From the NCBI GenBank assembly GCA_013399115.1, contig VXAA01003956.1, positions 1-64,000 on the forward strand: a stretch of DNA of 64,000 bases, read 5' to 3'. The DNA is from Anseranas semipalmata. Its lineage: Eukaryota > Chordata > Aves > Anseriformes > Anseranatidae. This document shows, piece by piece, positions 47,101-60,700 of the stretch. Each line of letters starts with the position of its first letter. The stretch's first letter is position 1. A program made the translations under genes and the position numbers. The notes under the pieces were generated by a model, which saw nothing but the letters and a program-made list of their open reading frames with translations, was not told where the DNA came from and searched no databases.

Positions 47101-48145
47101 ATGAAGATAAGAATTTGGGTTTCTTCAGCAATTGAGGAAAGCATTGTACCTCAAATTTCAGAGATACTGTGACAGGAATTTTCTTTTGTTTCTTTTGAGA
47201 AGTGTCTCAAGCAAAAATTCTGTGTTTTTCGGAACACTGTTTGTTAAATGTTAAAAAAAAAAAAAATAGTAACTCTATGGTTACACATTGACAACTCATA
47301 CAGCCAGCATATTTCAGGAAATAACTGTATAAATAAGGAAAACTTGTTTTGTCATTACCAGACATTCACAGAGGAACTGTTCCTCTTCGTCCATTTCAGT
47401 TTTCATAGGCTAACATTAGAGAATCCAGCATTTTCAGTATCTTCTGCTTATTCAGAAATTTACACGTTTGTGTGATACCACTGTTTTATCTTTGTCAGAA
47501 GTGTTAGCAGTTTTGTATAAGGCATGTTTCATAATTGTCCCTCAAATAGAGGGGAAGGAACAAAATGGATAAAAGGAACAGGTTTTGTTTGTTTGTTTTT
47601 ATTTGTTTTAAATATTTTCACTCCCTTTGGCCCCTGAATACACAGGTATGTACGCAACTCATCACAAAAAGAGTGACCACTGCAAAAAAGAACTGTGCAA
47701 GGATATCCTGCGTAGTAGTCCTCCTTTCATTGCCTGGCAGAAGGCAGCAGATTAGAGGAACTAAGGACGTTTTTGTCTATGAAACAGAAACAGTGAAAAT
47801 TACAGAATGGGAATTATAATTCTTCTAGTAAAGAAAGCACTGATGACTTTCACTGGTATTTTTATTTCTGAATTATGTAGCAGCAGTCCAGGCATAATGC
47901 AAGTTGGCATAGTGCTTCAACCCTAAATACAGACTGTAGTTCCTCGTGTCTGGCCACACCCTTGCATTACAGTAGCTACGGTACCTCATTTTGTATTGTG
48001 CTGATTGAAGAAGTGTCTTAACCTTTCAATTTATCGCTGGAGTAGACAGTGACTGATATCTCAGATTTCTACAGTTCAGCAAGTTAACAATATCTGTCAA
48101 AGTACTCCCTAACAATAAGCTTTCTGTAAAATAAAAACAAAGCTT
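44116..48145. other. Intergenic, no gene recognised
   Basis: AT-rich sequence downstream of COX18. It holds three tandem copies of a GAGTATAT-containing decamer at about 45972-46000 and scattered T-rich runs. Open frames here are short and their translations match nothing I know. Confidence 0.7.
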
Positions 48146-48580
48146 CTAATTTACGTATAGTTTCTGAAATTCAGCTAGTACATCCTGCTGCACAAATTGT
48201 TTAAATTCTTTCAATACAATCAAAAGCACCGGAATTTCTAAATTGTTTTTCCTATCATTGCCAAAAAAAATAGCCCTCTGAAAAATAGAAGCAAGTTCTG
48301 TAAATCCCAGGAATCTCTTAATAACATTAAGCTGACCTTTAAATAGTAGCATAAGTAAGTAAAATTGAGTAACTGTTTCTACTCCAACATAATGGATGAA
48401 AAATCTGGAAAAAGAGATTATTAAATAACATCCCAGGCATGAAAGAAGATTTGTGGACATCAGCCGCAAAACTGTCTGAAAGCTGTGGAATAAAAAAGGC
48501 AGGACAAATTCTAAAATGAACTCTAAGGCAGGAAGTAAATGTTCCACTCTAGGCTGAAAAAATCCACGTGCCTCAGACAT
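48146..48580 (-). other. Unassigned single-exon open frame, 144 codons
   Basis: ATG at the right end, TAG at 48146-48148, with an in-frame TGA two codons upstream of the ATG. I do not recognise the protein. It is very hydrophobic: about 21 Phe and 20 Leu, no Trp and two Cys. It contains segments such as ALEFILEFVLPFLFHSFQTV and a more polar end (LKEFKQFVQQDVLAEFQK). The composition looks more protein-like than that of the other frames in this region, but in a 64-kb window one or two frames of this length are expected by chance. An acceptor-like CCCCTTTTCCAG lies upstream on the same strand, and AATAAA (complement of 47862-47867) downstream. It could be a retrocopy relic, a terminal exon, or nothing. 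Confidence 0.25.
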
Positions 48581-48666
48581 ACTTCAGTCTTGTCTGAGAG
48601 CTGATGCTACAAGCCCTTAGTAAGCAAGAGACAAGGCTGGAAAAGGGGAAATTTTTTTTGTTTAGA

Positions 48667-48704
48667 GTGTGTATACCTTTGTACAAACATTTGTGTATAC
48701 ACAC
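48667..48704. repeat. Inverted repeat, 10-bp stem
   Basis: GTGTGTATAC and GTATACACAC separated by 18 nt, in intergenic sequence. Confidence 0.85.
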
Positions 48705-51700
48705 ACAACCCTCCTTTCTTTTAGCCTTTCTCCACAACACCATGATTTTAAGAAAATAGTTTTATGTTAGCCGCTAATTTTCAGATTATAACACTTCAGC
48801 TGTCTAAGTGCACTTTTTTCAGATTCTTTTTGAGTTAACACTGATGCTGAGTGCTGAGCAATCATGCTTAGGTCATTAAAGAAAGCCATGACTTGTGTTC
48901 TAGTATCATTGAACAAAGTAGCGTTGAGGCTGCATTTTGTATAGGCAGTTTCTAGTTCAGTATTAATTTGTACTTGAATGCTCTCCTCTGTAAGGCTTTA
49001 AGATCTATACACTGACCAGTCTAAAACAGAGATTATCTTGGTGATTAGGAAGTCACAAGTAGGCAACCTTGTTTTGCAGGCACCAGACCAGTTGTTTTAC
49101 ACAGATAACAGGCCAAGAGAAGGGAGCTCAGAGCACTTCAAATGGTTTATTAATATTGAGATATGACACATTCAGTGTGAGGAATATCCATGTGGTACTG
49201 CAAGACTGAACATAAATTGCATTATGCTGTGGTTTGCTTGCTTGCACCATAATTTTTGTCCATTTCTCTCTCAACTCTATTAATAAACGATGCTTCCAGA
49301 AAACGTTCTGAAGCATATCCAAAAATGGTGATAAACTGCACTTTTACACTGGTCAGGATGTTACTAATCTTTAACTAGTAAGAGAGATGAAATCAAAAAT
49401 CAGTAACTACGTTTTAAAATAAATTACCTAGACTTCATCTCTGTCTAGGGAGAAGGAACAGGAGAGTGCTCCATTTTACAGCGATTTTTCTCCTAGTCTG
49501 CTATCTTCAATCTTTACGTTGTCATTAGTTAACGGTTTGTCACGTCTTTGATCCTCCTTTTCCTCCTTTAACTAATAAATGTTTTTCTTCATTTGTTTCT
49601 TGAGTAGAAGATCTTGCTCTAATAATTACTAATTGTATAGGTTAATACGGAGCATGTGTATGTGGTGTTTTGTTACAACTATGTGCCTATATTGAACTGT
49701 TAGCATTGTTAACAACCACTTCTAACAAGAAATCTTGACTTAGTTTTTGTGTACCCTTCCTTCTCACCCTAAAACTGCCGTGTTAGTGAATTCTAAGCAC
49801 TACAATTATAAAATAATTAAACTTCTGTGCTTTGTGTCAATATTGGGTTGGACTTCTATGATTTTTCTATGTTACAATGAAAGGTAAGAAATTTAAAGTT
49901 TTTAAAGGATTTTCCCCGTTAGAAAGTAAGAGCTAAGATTCTTGCTTAATCACTTAAGACAATACGATTTGAAGAGAAAACAGATTTGGTGATGTGTTGG
50001 TAATATAAGGGTTTGGAAGTCTTGTGCATGGGAGGGTTATTTACAAATGTGCGCAGTTCCATACTTAGCAATTAAAATGCCATTTTGTTGTGTTTGACAT
50101 AGTGCGCATTATGCCTGGATTTGTGGGATATTAACATTTCTTGTGGACGCATTAGTTCTTAGTACATGCCCCTTGTATGAATTTTAAAGTATTTCACATC
50201 ATGCACAGAATTGGTTCTCCCAGAACAATTCCAAGTTACTTCTTTTGATGTAAACTGAGTTTACAAAAAATTGGGAGCAAAATTTTTAGCACTGAATTTC
50301 AAGCATTTACCTGGATTGCAGTGATTCATAACTTTGAGTGCTGCCCTAATTTTGTATTAGTGAAATTCAAGGAAAACTAATTGCACCATATGCTTACAAA
50401 TCCTGTTAATCTTGCCACTGTTTTACTCAGCCATTTAACCACTGATCGCATGATGGAATTGTAGAATCCTATTTCTCCTACAGTTGCATTTTGACACCGT
50501 GTTAAATGTCTTCAGGCTTTCTAAAGGGTATCAAAAATCAACTTTCCATATGAGGACATTAATCTTCTAATTGGTAGCTCTAACAATATGTTGTAACACT
50601 TGGTCTACTGTGTAGATTTATGGTCACAGAACTGTAACTACAGGTATGGAGAGATACGGTTTCTGACTGACAACACCAATTCTGGAGAAAGAGCCAAGTG
50701 CAGATGCTATCATACTAATAGTGCTGTGCTCGTACAGATTTGGCTGGTTTACTCATGGAGTTGTTACTGTCTGGTTGTGAATCAGAACATCATTGATACA
50801 GCTACATCCGTATGTTGCTAGGGTATTCTATTCCAAAAAGAACTTGTGTGTGAGAAACTGCAAGTTAAACGAGGCAATGAAAAGCATTTGTGTCTAAGCA
50901 GAAAACAGCTTAAATGTGGCTGTAATGCAAGCATTTTGCACTGTCTTGGAAGCTCTGTTGGGGATTTGCCAACAAGATTGGTGCATTCTTCTGCATTCCA
51001 GAGACTAAAGCTAAGTTCATGTGCTCATTCTTACTGCAACTTAAGCTGAAAGCAGCTTGGTGCTGCCATTGTACGTCGTTTCTTGACTAGAAGGCCCAAA
51101 TTAACAGAAGGAAAGGATGGATATGGCTCAAAAATACAGGAGAAGCACAGTTTCTTCAGTGTAGCAGAGGAACAGCCATTAGCAAGTTTAGGAATGTGCC
51201 AAACAAATAGCTCAAAAGCCACAGATAAGGGGGTCATGGCATGGGGTCAGAATTGATATTAATAAAGTCCTTTCCAGGATTGCATCAGATGTAGGAAATT
51301 GTTTCTAGATTTTTAGCGGGTGTTGCAGATCTTTCTGAATGTTGCATTGTCACTCTGTCTCTGCTGAAGGTACCAGAAAGAGCATTGCCAACCGTGAATA
51401 GTAAACAGGCAGTAGGGGGAGCTGGTACTCTGCGCAGCTCAAGAGGAAAAAGCCTCTTCACCTTCGTTAGCGTGGTTAATCTGAAACGGGTTCCTCTTTC
51501 CAGCTTGGGAACAAGGGCATTCTGAAGCTTCTCTTGGGAAGGATCTCTTGGGAAGCATAAAGAGGGCCTTGAAGCAGATGGATTAAAAACTATCTCGTGC
51601 AGATTAACAACTGTCAGGACACCAAAAGTTTACTGAATATTACTGGCTATGTTAGATTATCTGGTCTTTTAGATGTTTTTGAATGTCTGCTGCTTTCTAA

Positions 51701-54700
51701 GATGTGTCACCCTAGGGTTTGGGGAAGAAGCATTTTTATTTTCCTTGGGATTATGTCTGTGTTGGAGCAAGCAATATGTGGCATATATACATGAAAAGAA
51801 ACAGCATATTTAGTGGAGTTAGATATATAGATACATGTACACCATACATTTTCATAAATATATGTTCCTGTATGAGTCTAATGATGCATATGCTGAAGAG
51901 CCAGCAGGGTAGAGCACACGTAATCCGTGCCCCAGCCAATCTTTGTCAGGCACTGATTAAAATGTGGGATTTCCTTGTCAGTAGAGATAAACATATTAAA
52001 TGTTTTGTAACAATTAATTTGATATATTAGCTACAATTTGAGTGCTTTTTTTTTATTTCTGATATCCCCAAGAATCCATTTGCAGCATAAAGATTGCTGT
52101 GCTGTATTCAAGTCAGCTTATTCATGGCCTTTGTGAAGTATTTTCTCTATCGCAAGTAGTTAGTTTCAGGTCTAAGCAAACTGTGCACCAAAGATAAAAG
52201 TGAGAATGTGTATAGATGGAAATTTTCACTTGCATATAACTTTAGCATGAACTTTGCCACTCAGTTTGATTGCTTCTACCACACAAGCAATTTTTCAGCA
52301 CTGTTTTGCTAAAAACAACATGGGTGCAGCAGTCTGTTAATCTAGATGCTCAGGTCTCTGTTTATTTATATTTTACATCATTTTAATTCAGCTTATCTTG
52401 TAGAATCACACCCAAGGCCCACCAGTGCAAGTTAAAAGAGAATCAGGTCCCTCCTGAGTGTATTTTTGAAGGTGGATGTCTTATAGCATTATTTTAGGTG
52501 AAACCTGAATCTGGAAGAAGGTTGTTGAAATAATGCAGCTACATAGAAGTAAGGCTAGAGTTGTTGAACTGAAATCAGTCCAGTCAAATTCAGCTAAGTA
52601 TAACTTCCGTGGATGGGATCTTTTGTGATAGAGCTTAAAATTTCTGGAAGATCCTGGTGCAGGTCCTGTAGGGGAGCGTAAGTTGGAGCCTTCATTGTCC
52701 ATATTGTTTTTCTATTCCAAAGCTGTAATCCAAAGCATGCATGGAAACTTTCCAAGCCATTGTAAAGTATACCTTAATACTAATGCAACGCAGAAGGTAC
52801 TTCTGCGAAGACAAATCGGGAGGACATAAGGTGAAAATGAGAGAGAGGTACTAAAAATCATGTTTTGTTGGTAATATTTTGAAAGTGCAATGTGAAGAAA
52901 CAGGCCCTGCTTTAAATGCGCACTGACTGCCCCTACCTAGCCAGCGTAGTTAGGGCTTCCTTTATGTGCATGTGACCATGAGAACCTACTCATGCACAGA
53001 CTGCGTACTCACCTTCTTAGTTTAGGACTAATGGTATTTAAAAGCGTAAGTTTTTACAGGTCATATGTGTTTTATTCTCTGTCTTGAAAATATAGCTTGA
53101 ATTTTGAAAATAGGGCTGGGATGCTTGTTAGCTTTAATAATTTTGACCTGATAAAAAGACTGTGTGCCCAAAAGCTTATCTCCTTTTTCAGCCATGCTAG
53201 TTACTCTATTAAAAGACATTTTCTGTACTGAAATCCTTGTTTTGATATTTTATGCTCTTTCTAGTGAAGAGGATCAGGGCTTTGCTGTTTTCCTTCCTAT
53301 GATGCATACCCATTGTAAGGTGATTCTTGTGTTTTCAGTCCACATCAGTGAGACAGGGTTGGACACAGAAAGATAAAGCGACGTGTCTCAGGCAGAAAGC
53401 TTATCAGCTGTGGAAATGAAGCAGTCCCAGTAAGACATCTGCTCTATCTTTTATGCTACTGTGTGGGTGAGTGGCCTTGCAGGTGGCTGTGTTATGTTAG
53501 AGGGTGCACTTTCTGCCAATAAGCAAGCAGAGGTTGATTTCTGGAGAAGAAAGCAGAAAAACTTGCTGTGTTTTCTGAGAAACAAAATTGAAGTGGCTTG
53601 GAAAAGGCTGCACGTTAGTCTTTCTGGATGATACCATATTATTTTAGTAATGTGATATATGGCTCTAATTGGCTTAACTGTTTCTTCACTTACTCTGCAT
53701 GCTTCCTGGCTTTACTAAAAGCAGTGAAGAGTAAATTATCAAGCCCCATAACTTTGAAGAGAGAGAGAGAGAATGCTGCTTTAGGTTTCTTTGTAATAAA
53801 AAAGAAAAAAGGATAATTGAGAAAGAAGGAGAAGTTTTCCTTCATAACTACCCTCTGCTTATTAGCTTGAAATACTGCAAGGAAGATGCGGTTGTTACTG
53901 TCAAATTCAAGATGCAAAAGTCAGAATAATATAACACCTTTTACAAGGCACTAGAGGGGAGTGTTGGTGTTTGCCCAAGAATTTGAGACTGTTTGCTAGT
54001 CCACCTGGTTGTTCTTTGTGGTTGTTTTAGTGGGGAGTCCAAATTCTTAATTCAAAACGGTTAAAACTGAGGGTGGATTCCTTGAAGTGCAGAGATTTTT
54101 TTCAAAGGCAAGCTGTCAATTTTGGCACTTGAAGTTCCATGATTTCAGGAAAGCAAAAAAAGTGCCTGAGCATTTTCGAATTTGCTGCTGTACACACGGG
54201 GGTGCTCAAGCTATAGTTAATACTGTTGGTTGTTGGGCTGCCAGGGTTGTAAAATCTGGGGCAAGCAGACAGGCCTCAGATCAAAACATTTTTCTTCTGT
54301 CTTTCATCTTGATGCTGTTTTAGAACTTAATCAGCCCATCCCTTTGCAGCATTCGCTGCTTTTCCACCTCGTTGCTGTGTCCCTTTGAAGTAACCTGCTG
54401 TTTAACACTGCTGATCTTTAAAATAATGAAAAGAACTTGCTAGCTGATCTCTCTCTCTGGGCCGAGGATGCCAAATGGAAATTGGCAGGTGTTGGGACAA
54501 TCCATCTTACTGCCTAGTTGTCTTTGCAAAGCCATCTGTATTTGCAGCCAGGTGGCCAGCTGGGAGAAGAACCTCTTTCTTTTTTTTACATGATATTGTT
54601 GGACTACCTTTATTTAATTGACCTGACTTATTTCTAATGGTGAATAAAATAATTTGTTTCTTCGAAGCTCAGCATAGCACAGAGAGTAACAGCAGCTGCT

Positions 54701-57700
54701 GCTCTCGTGAGGTTTGTTGCTCTATTTTTAAAGTAAAAGGGATCACAAGTTTTTATTTTCTTAAAACAAAAGAGAAGGGGGCAGGCCAGTGGGGAATTGC
54801 ACCACATAAAGGCTGGCTGAAGGAATGTGCTTAATGCCTTTTTTTTTTTTCTTCATTCTTTTTACCCCTCTATTTTGTAGATTTAGGACTAGTTTAGGCC
54901 ATGATTTCATAATATTAGAACTAGACGTTGCTGGATCTCTCGGCAGTGCAAGTGTGGTCTGGATTAAGCTGGACTATGCAATTGCATTTGTGTCAAATTA
55001 GAGGATACAAATACGGAGTTTATGCTGACCTTAGGGTTTTTGTTGCCAGTGCCATGCCAGCTGTGGGAGGACGGATCATACTAGATCTAGCAAAAAGTCA
55101 CAGGAAGACAAGACATGCTGTGAGCCTGAAGCTACAAAATTAACCTGCCAAAAAGTTTAAGACATGTAAATTGACAAAATGAGTTCATAGGAAGAGATTG
55201 GTGCTTTTTATCAGTGTGGCCATGACATTTTTGATTATTAAGAGCCCTAAAGCTTGACAAATTTCTGATTTCTGCCCGCTGTTTCCCTTGTTTGGGGAAA
55301 TAAGGATTCTACTGGAAGAGGAGAGGTGTCCCCTCTGGCAATGGGGAGCATGACTGTCTCAGTTTGCTTGCGGAGTGACCCTTAAGAATTTGCTGCTCTG
55401 GGTCAGATATTTTAATTTGGTAAATGTTCTCCCTAGCTGACCCTCTCAAAAAGAGTTACTTTGACAAATTTTTCATTGACCGAATTGTTCAGTGTTCTGT
55501 GATTTTGACCAGGAATAGATAAAATGTTAATAAAAATGATGTCTCTGTTTTTACTTAGTTCCATGGTGGAAAATAGCAATAAATAAATAAATCAGCAGTG
55601 TTATCAGCTGCAATCAATGAGAACTGGAATTTAAGCCTATGATTTTCAACTCATTTCATACTTAGACTAGTGAGTTAAGAGCATCATAATCTCTCTGAAA
55701 TAGTTAAATTCTGTTCCACATAATGCTGGTAGGGGGAGGCTAAGGACCAAGTAGAATTGTGTAAAACTATAGAAACTACTGGAATTCAGCAAACGTTTTC
55801 CTTTGAATACTAAGCATTGTGGTTTGAGCCATTTTATTTAATTTTTTTTTCCTTCCAACTACTCCTCAGTATTTCTTTTCTGCTTATCATCTTTTCCTGT
55901 GTAGCTTGTTAAAATACAGTCAACTGCATCATCATACTATTTGTTTAGGCAAATAAATTTTAGCTTGTGTGCAGGTACGAGATGAATCACTTGGACAAAA
56001 TACAGTTTGTCCTGGATTAAGTAAAAAAATGTGATTTGAAGCCCCTGGAAAATGGGAGACAAACAATATTCCATCTTTTCAGGTGGACAGTTAATGTTTT
56101 TACAAAACACGAACATGCTTCTGGGGACTGGCAAATATTTTCACAAAAACAAGTAACAAACCTAATTCTGTGCTCCTGGAGTAAATTGATATGTAAATGA
56201 TTGAATATTAAATGCTGGGAAGCTAGATTCAGTTAAACAGTATATTCAGAAGTTATGTAAATTGTGCTGGAGATGCTTCAGAAAGGTGTCTCTGCATTTT
56301 AATTGTACGTCACATAATTGCAGAATAATGGAGATTTTTTTTTTAAGGATCACAGTTCTCCAAGTACCTTGCCAGGACCCTCTTCTTTGGTTCACACCTG
56401 TTTTGTTCTCACAGGGTGGAGGGTGGCTTTCCATGGAGATTTGTTGCAGGCCACTGAGAGCTGTATATAGTGTCTCACCTTGGCCTAGGGACTGACTAAC
56501 AGTGACCATAGACCCTGAAAGAGAGGTCTGGGACTTGTTTTCCCATACTGCTCTGGAGGCATTGCCAGCATATGTTACTGGGGGCAATACAGCCTACAGA
56601 TCTCTGATCTACCACAGCTGGATCTCTGAAACATGCAAAGGAGCGTGTAAAGAAGGATGCAGGGCTCTTTGTGACACCGGTGCAAAATTGAGCTTTGTTT
56701 TGTTTTGTTTTGAAATAGGCTCCCAGGCTTGGGGCTTCCACCATTTCAGTTAAATTTGTTCTTACAGCATTAAGGAGACTTCTTCACTTTTTCACTAGGT
56801 ATTTTCCATTGCCTTTTTCTTGCTGTTTTGTTCACATAGAATATTAGCAGCAAAAAACATCAGCTTTTCCTTGGCAAATGGAACTGCTGAAAAGAGCTCT
56901 GTTAGTAGCAGGATGGAACCTATGATCCTGATGTTTTCTCATACACAGTAATTGCAGTCAGACTTGGGATAAAACACTGGATAGGTGTTTAGAAAAAAAA
57001 AAAACCTCCTGTCTTTCTGTAATATGAATTCAGTATTAATATTTGCTGCATTTGGATTTATAGCCTGCCTGAGAGAAAAGGTGCATGTATCTAGCAAAAA
57101 TGTTGTCAGGGGAGCACTTAAAATTCTGTTAGTAAGAGTTTATGTGATGTGCTTGGAGTGGAGGGAAAGTGCCATTTTGCTGTTTGACTGGATTCACACA
57201 GACTGTATCAGGATAAACACTGCTCATAAGGATCTAAGTAAATTTTTCCCACTGCAATAACTGTATTTCCACAGCTATCCACGTGGATTCAGTTATCAGT
57301 GTTCAAATACATATGTACCTAGAAAGATAGTTTGAGTCTGAGCACTCTGATTTGGTTTGATTGTATCCATGTGCAAATGTAGTGAGGGTGGGCATGCGCT
57401 ATTTTACTTCCATGAGGACTGTGTGTTCATTGTATTTGTGAAAAGCATTCAAACATGATGCAGTAGCGTTTTCCCAAGAAGGAAGTAGAATTCACTGGTA
57501 GACCAGTGTTTTTGCTCATCTTGGATGGCAGGGTATAGTTCTCACTGGCATCTTTTCTTTACTGTTACTTCTATCTCTTGTTCAATCTTCTGTACCCATA
57601 AGATACTGTGTTGGAATGGCACATTCTTATGGCAGAATTTCTGGAAATGCATGACATGTCAAGTGTTTCTCATCCCAGCTTCCAGGAGAAACGAGAATAG

Positions 57701-60700
57701 AATATACTGTCTTGGATGACACTGTATTTCAGCTGGAATGAGAGCAAAGCAACCTCTACTTCCCTTTGGCTTGGGGTTCCTTGCTTTCTGAGCAGAAAGC
57801 ACGTCAGCTTACTTGGGTATTACCTAGTATATTTAAAGCCAAGAAACGCCATTGCCTTGATAAACAGTAAGGAAAACTGGATTGTTACTTGGCTGCTAAG
57901 CCTTCTCACCTTTCTTGAGTGGGTGTCCTGCCAATTCACTGCAGCTGTTTCCTCAGGATCTGGCAAGCTCCACCCAGAGATTCAGCAGAGAAGAAGAATT
58001 TCTGCAGCCCAATAATTGATCTTTAATAGGAAGAGCCATTATTGTTGCTGATTTGTATCAAGCTTTCTGTCAGTAGATGCAAGGCAAGTGTAGGAAAAAT
58101 GAACATCCCTAGCAGAGGCTAAACTGTCTCGCCTTACTGATGAATGAATGTAATTGATTTCAAGGAAATCACAGTTTTGCATCCAGACGTAAACAGTGAA
58201 AAGATGGTTTTGGTACTTGTTATCAGAGTACAGCTGAGAACTTGTGATACAATCATAAGCTTGATTTTGGCTTTTTGAGTCCAAGTCTTAAATGCATTAA
58301 ATGTAGGGGCCAGAAAGATCGAAAAGCCATTTGGAATGTTGATGGGTACCACACATGTTGTTAACAGGAAGAATGTTGTTAATTAGAAACAAATGCCAAC
58401 CTTCAGCATCAGCCAGTTTTGAGGAAAAAGGCTTGTGAGATCCAAGAGTTCGGGCCTTATTATGTTTATTTTGAATTTGCCTGGGGACTGTTTCTCAGTG
58501 CTGATCAAAAGTGGTGTGCAATTGTTCCAGAGCGGATAGAATGCAAAACCATGGTAAATGATTGATCCTTGGAAGTGCGAGAGGGTGAGTAGAGATCTTT
58601 GGATCGTAGTCCAAATGTGCTCTTGCAGCCAAGTTAGAACGAGCCAAGAAGTTGCTCCTCCAATCTGCTCTATAAAGATGAACTGTTTTACTGCACGCTG
58701 AGATGGGCTAGGAGTCTTCAGGCAGAGACGTGGTAACTTTAGAACCACTTGAACTTGTGTGGAGGAGCACATCAGACTGGCTTCAGTCTTCATTCCCATT
58801 TAAGTGCTAGAATGGATGACCATCATAACTGTGCTTTTGTTTTTTTTTCCTTTTGTTGTTGTAGTTGTTTTGTTTTTCTTTGGGAACATGTTTTAGAAAA
58901 TGCTGAAATGTGAACTTTTTTTTTGACAAGATATTTAAAATATGAATTCAGCTTGAAGTTTTTGAAAGGCTGAATTGAATTCAAGGGATCTAGTTGAGGT
59001 ACCACAGCACTGAGGTCCATTGATGTTCTTCCAGCACCTCAGTTTGAACAGGCAACTAAATACTATACTAATGAGTGCTGCTGATGGAGGTATTTCAAAT
59101 ATGTTGAGCAGCTTGTGTAAGGACAAGAGGTCCTTTAAGAGTCTGAAACGTTGTTCAGAACAGTAATTGCAGGATAGGTTAGTTTGAATGGACTGTTAGA
59201 AGGATTCAGAGATTCTTTTTTCTCCGTGCATGTTCCTTGAACGATTTTAGTTTACTCTTAGTTATGAGAACAGCCTGTGAGGAGTTTTCCTAACATTCAT
59301 GGTTAATATTGCTGTCACAGAGACAAATATTAATCGTGAAAGTATTTTTTTTTTTTTGAGCTCAAGGTGGTGAATTAGTAAGTTGTTATTGTTTGACAGT
59401 TTAAGTGATAGTGTTCATTGTTAATAACACCAAAATTATTTTCTCTTCAGTTCTTAACATGGAAAAGGAGTCTGTCTGTGAAGCTTGCTGGAGAGATCCC
59501 CACCTTTTGCTCACGTTTTGTGTCACTGATGCGCATGATGAAGGTAAGGAATGTTGGCTAGAACTTAGCAAGACAAATGAGTCAGGAGCACAGAGGGCTA
59601 ACAGTTCCTCTGAAAGAACCCTGTCATTTCTAGTCATGTACTGAGCTGATAATCATTTGTGAGGGGGAAAAATATTACTGCCAAAGCTATAGGGAGACAA
59701 AGCTCTGAGTATAGGATGGGGCTCTGCCACTGCCGAAGTTACATTGGTTCACGTAGGTTACACGAGTGGGGGTTGGTAGGGTGTGAACACATGGTACTTG
59801 TTCCTGGTTGGAATAAATAGCTGTCCTGCTAAATGGAAATGGTAAGACAGAGTAGTGTTTTTCAATGCTTGGGAGAGACAGATAACAGTGGAACGTTGTC
59901 TCACCGTAGGCTCTTTAGAATATGATTTGTTAAACTCGGGCTCTGTTAGGGCTATACATTAAATATATTAATCCAAGACCTTATGTAGTTACTTGGAGGG
60001 GAGAAGAAGGTTCTAACCAGAGGTGGTTGAGTGTTCCTGGGAATGGTGACATGGACATCTGTGATTACAAGCTAAAGATCTGTTTTTAAAGGTGTTTTCC
60101 AATATTTTCAGCATATGATGTAACATCGTTGTTAGTTTATAATTCATTATGCTTAGGAACATTATTATTAGTTAGCATTATTTTAATAGAGAAGGAAATG
60201 AGGAAAAACTCATGTGCAAACACAGTCTTGTCCTCAGTGGTGAGGCATTGTAACTCCAGATCCAAAGAAGGTGTGTGCTGCCACTTTGCAGGGTAACTTT
60301 GTCACTGGGTTGTATTACAGTGGTTTACTTTGGTTGGTTGGGTTTCTTAAATGTGCCTCTGGGAATACAATCCCTGAAAAGTGAGTGGATGGAGATGGTT
60401 TTGTTTCTCACCCTAATGATTAATATCCCTCTTTTTTGGGAGAAGGGATGTGTTCCTCATAGAATAGTGGGTTATGAATTGTGGTCAAGGGTGTGTGTGT
60501 CTGAAGAGGTCTGGTTTGTGACCAGCACACCTGGCTTTCTCTGTTAATAGCTTTTCATTTTGCTCTCTGTTACTGAAGCTTGCCAGCTACCACCTCTCTC
60601 TCACTGTTTCTTGCCAGGGTTCTTGGTCATGTAAGTTACTTTCTTTTCCAGACATAAGGAAATAGAGTAGGGAAAGGGGAGACTATTGTATGCATTCCAG

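Noticed and set aside
56246..56753. Overlapping frames on both strands as a gene
   Set aside because: Several mutually overlapping frames of 77-113 codons with no shared motif; this is what open, stop-poor intergenic DNA gives by chance.
58383..58799. 138-codon minus-strand frame as a gene
   Set aside because: No recognisable domain, no clear splice or poly(A) context. Kept only as part of a possible conserved non-coding block.
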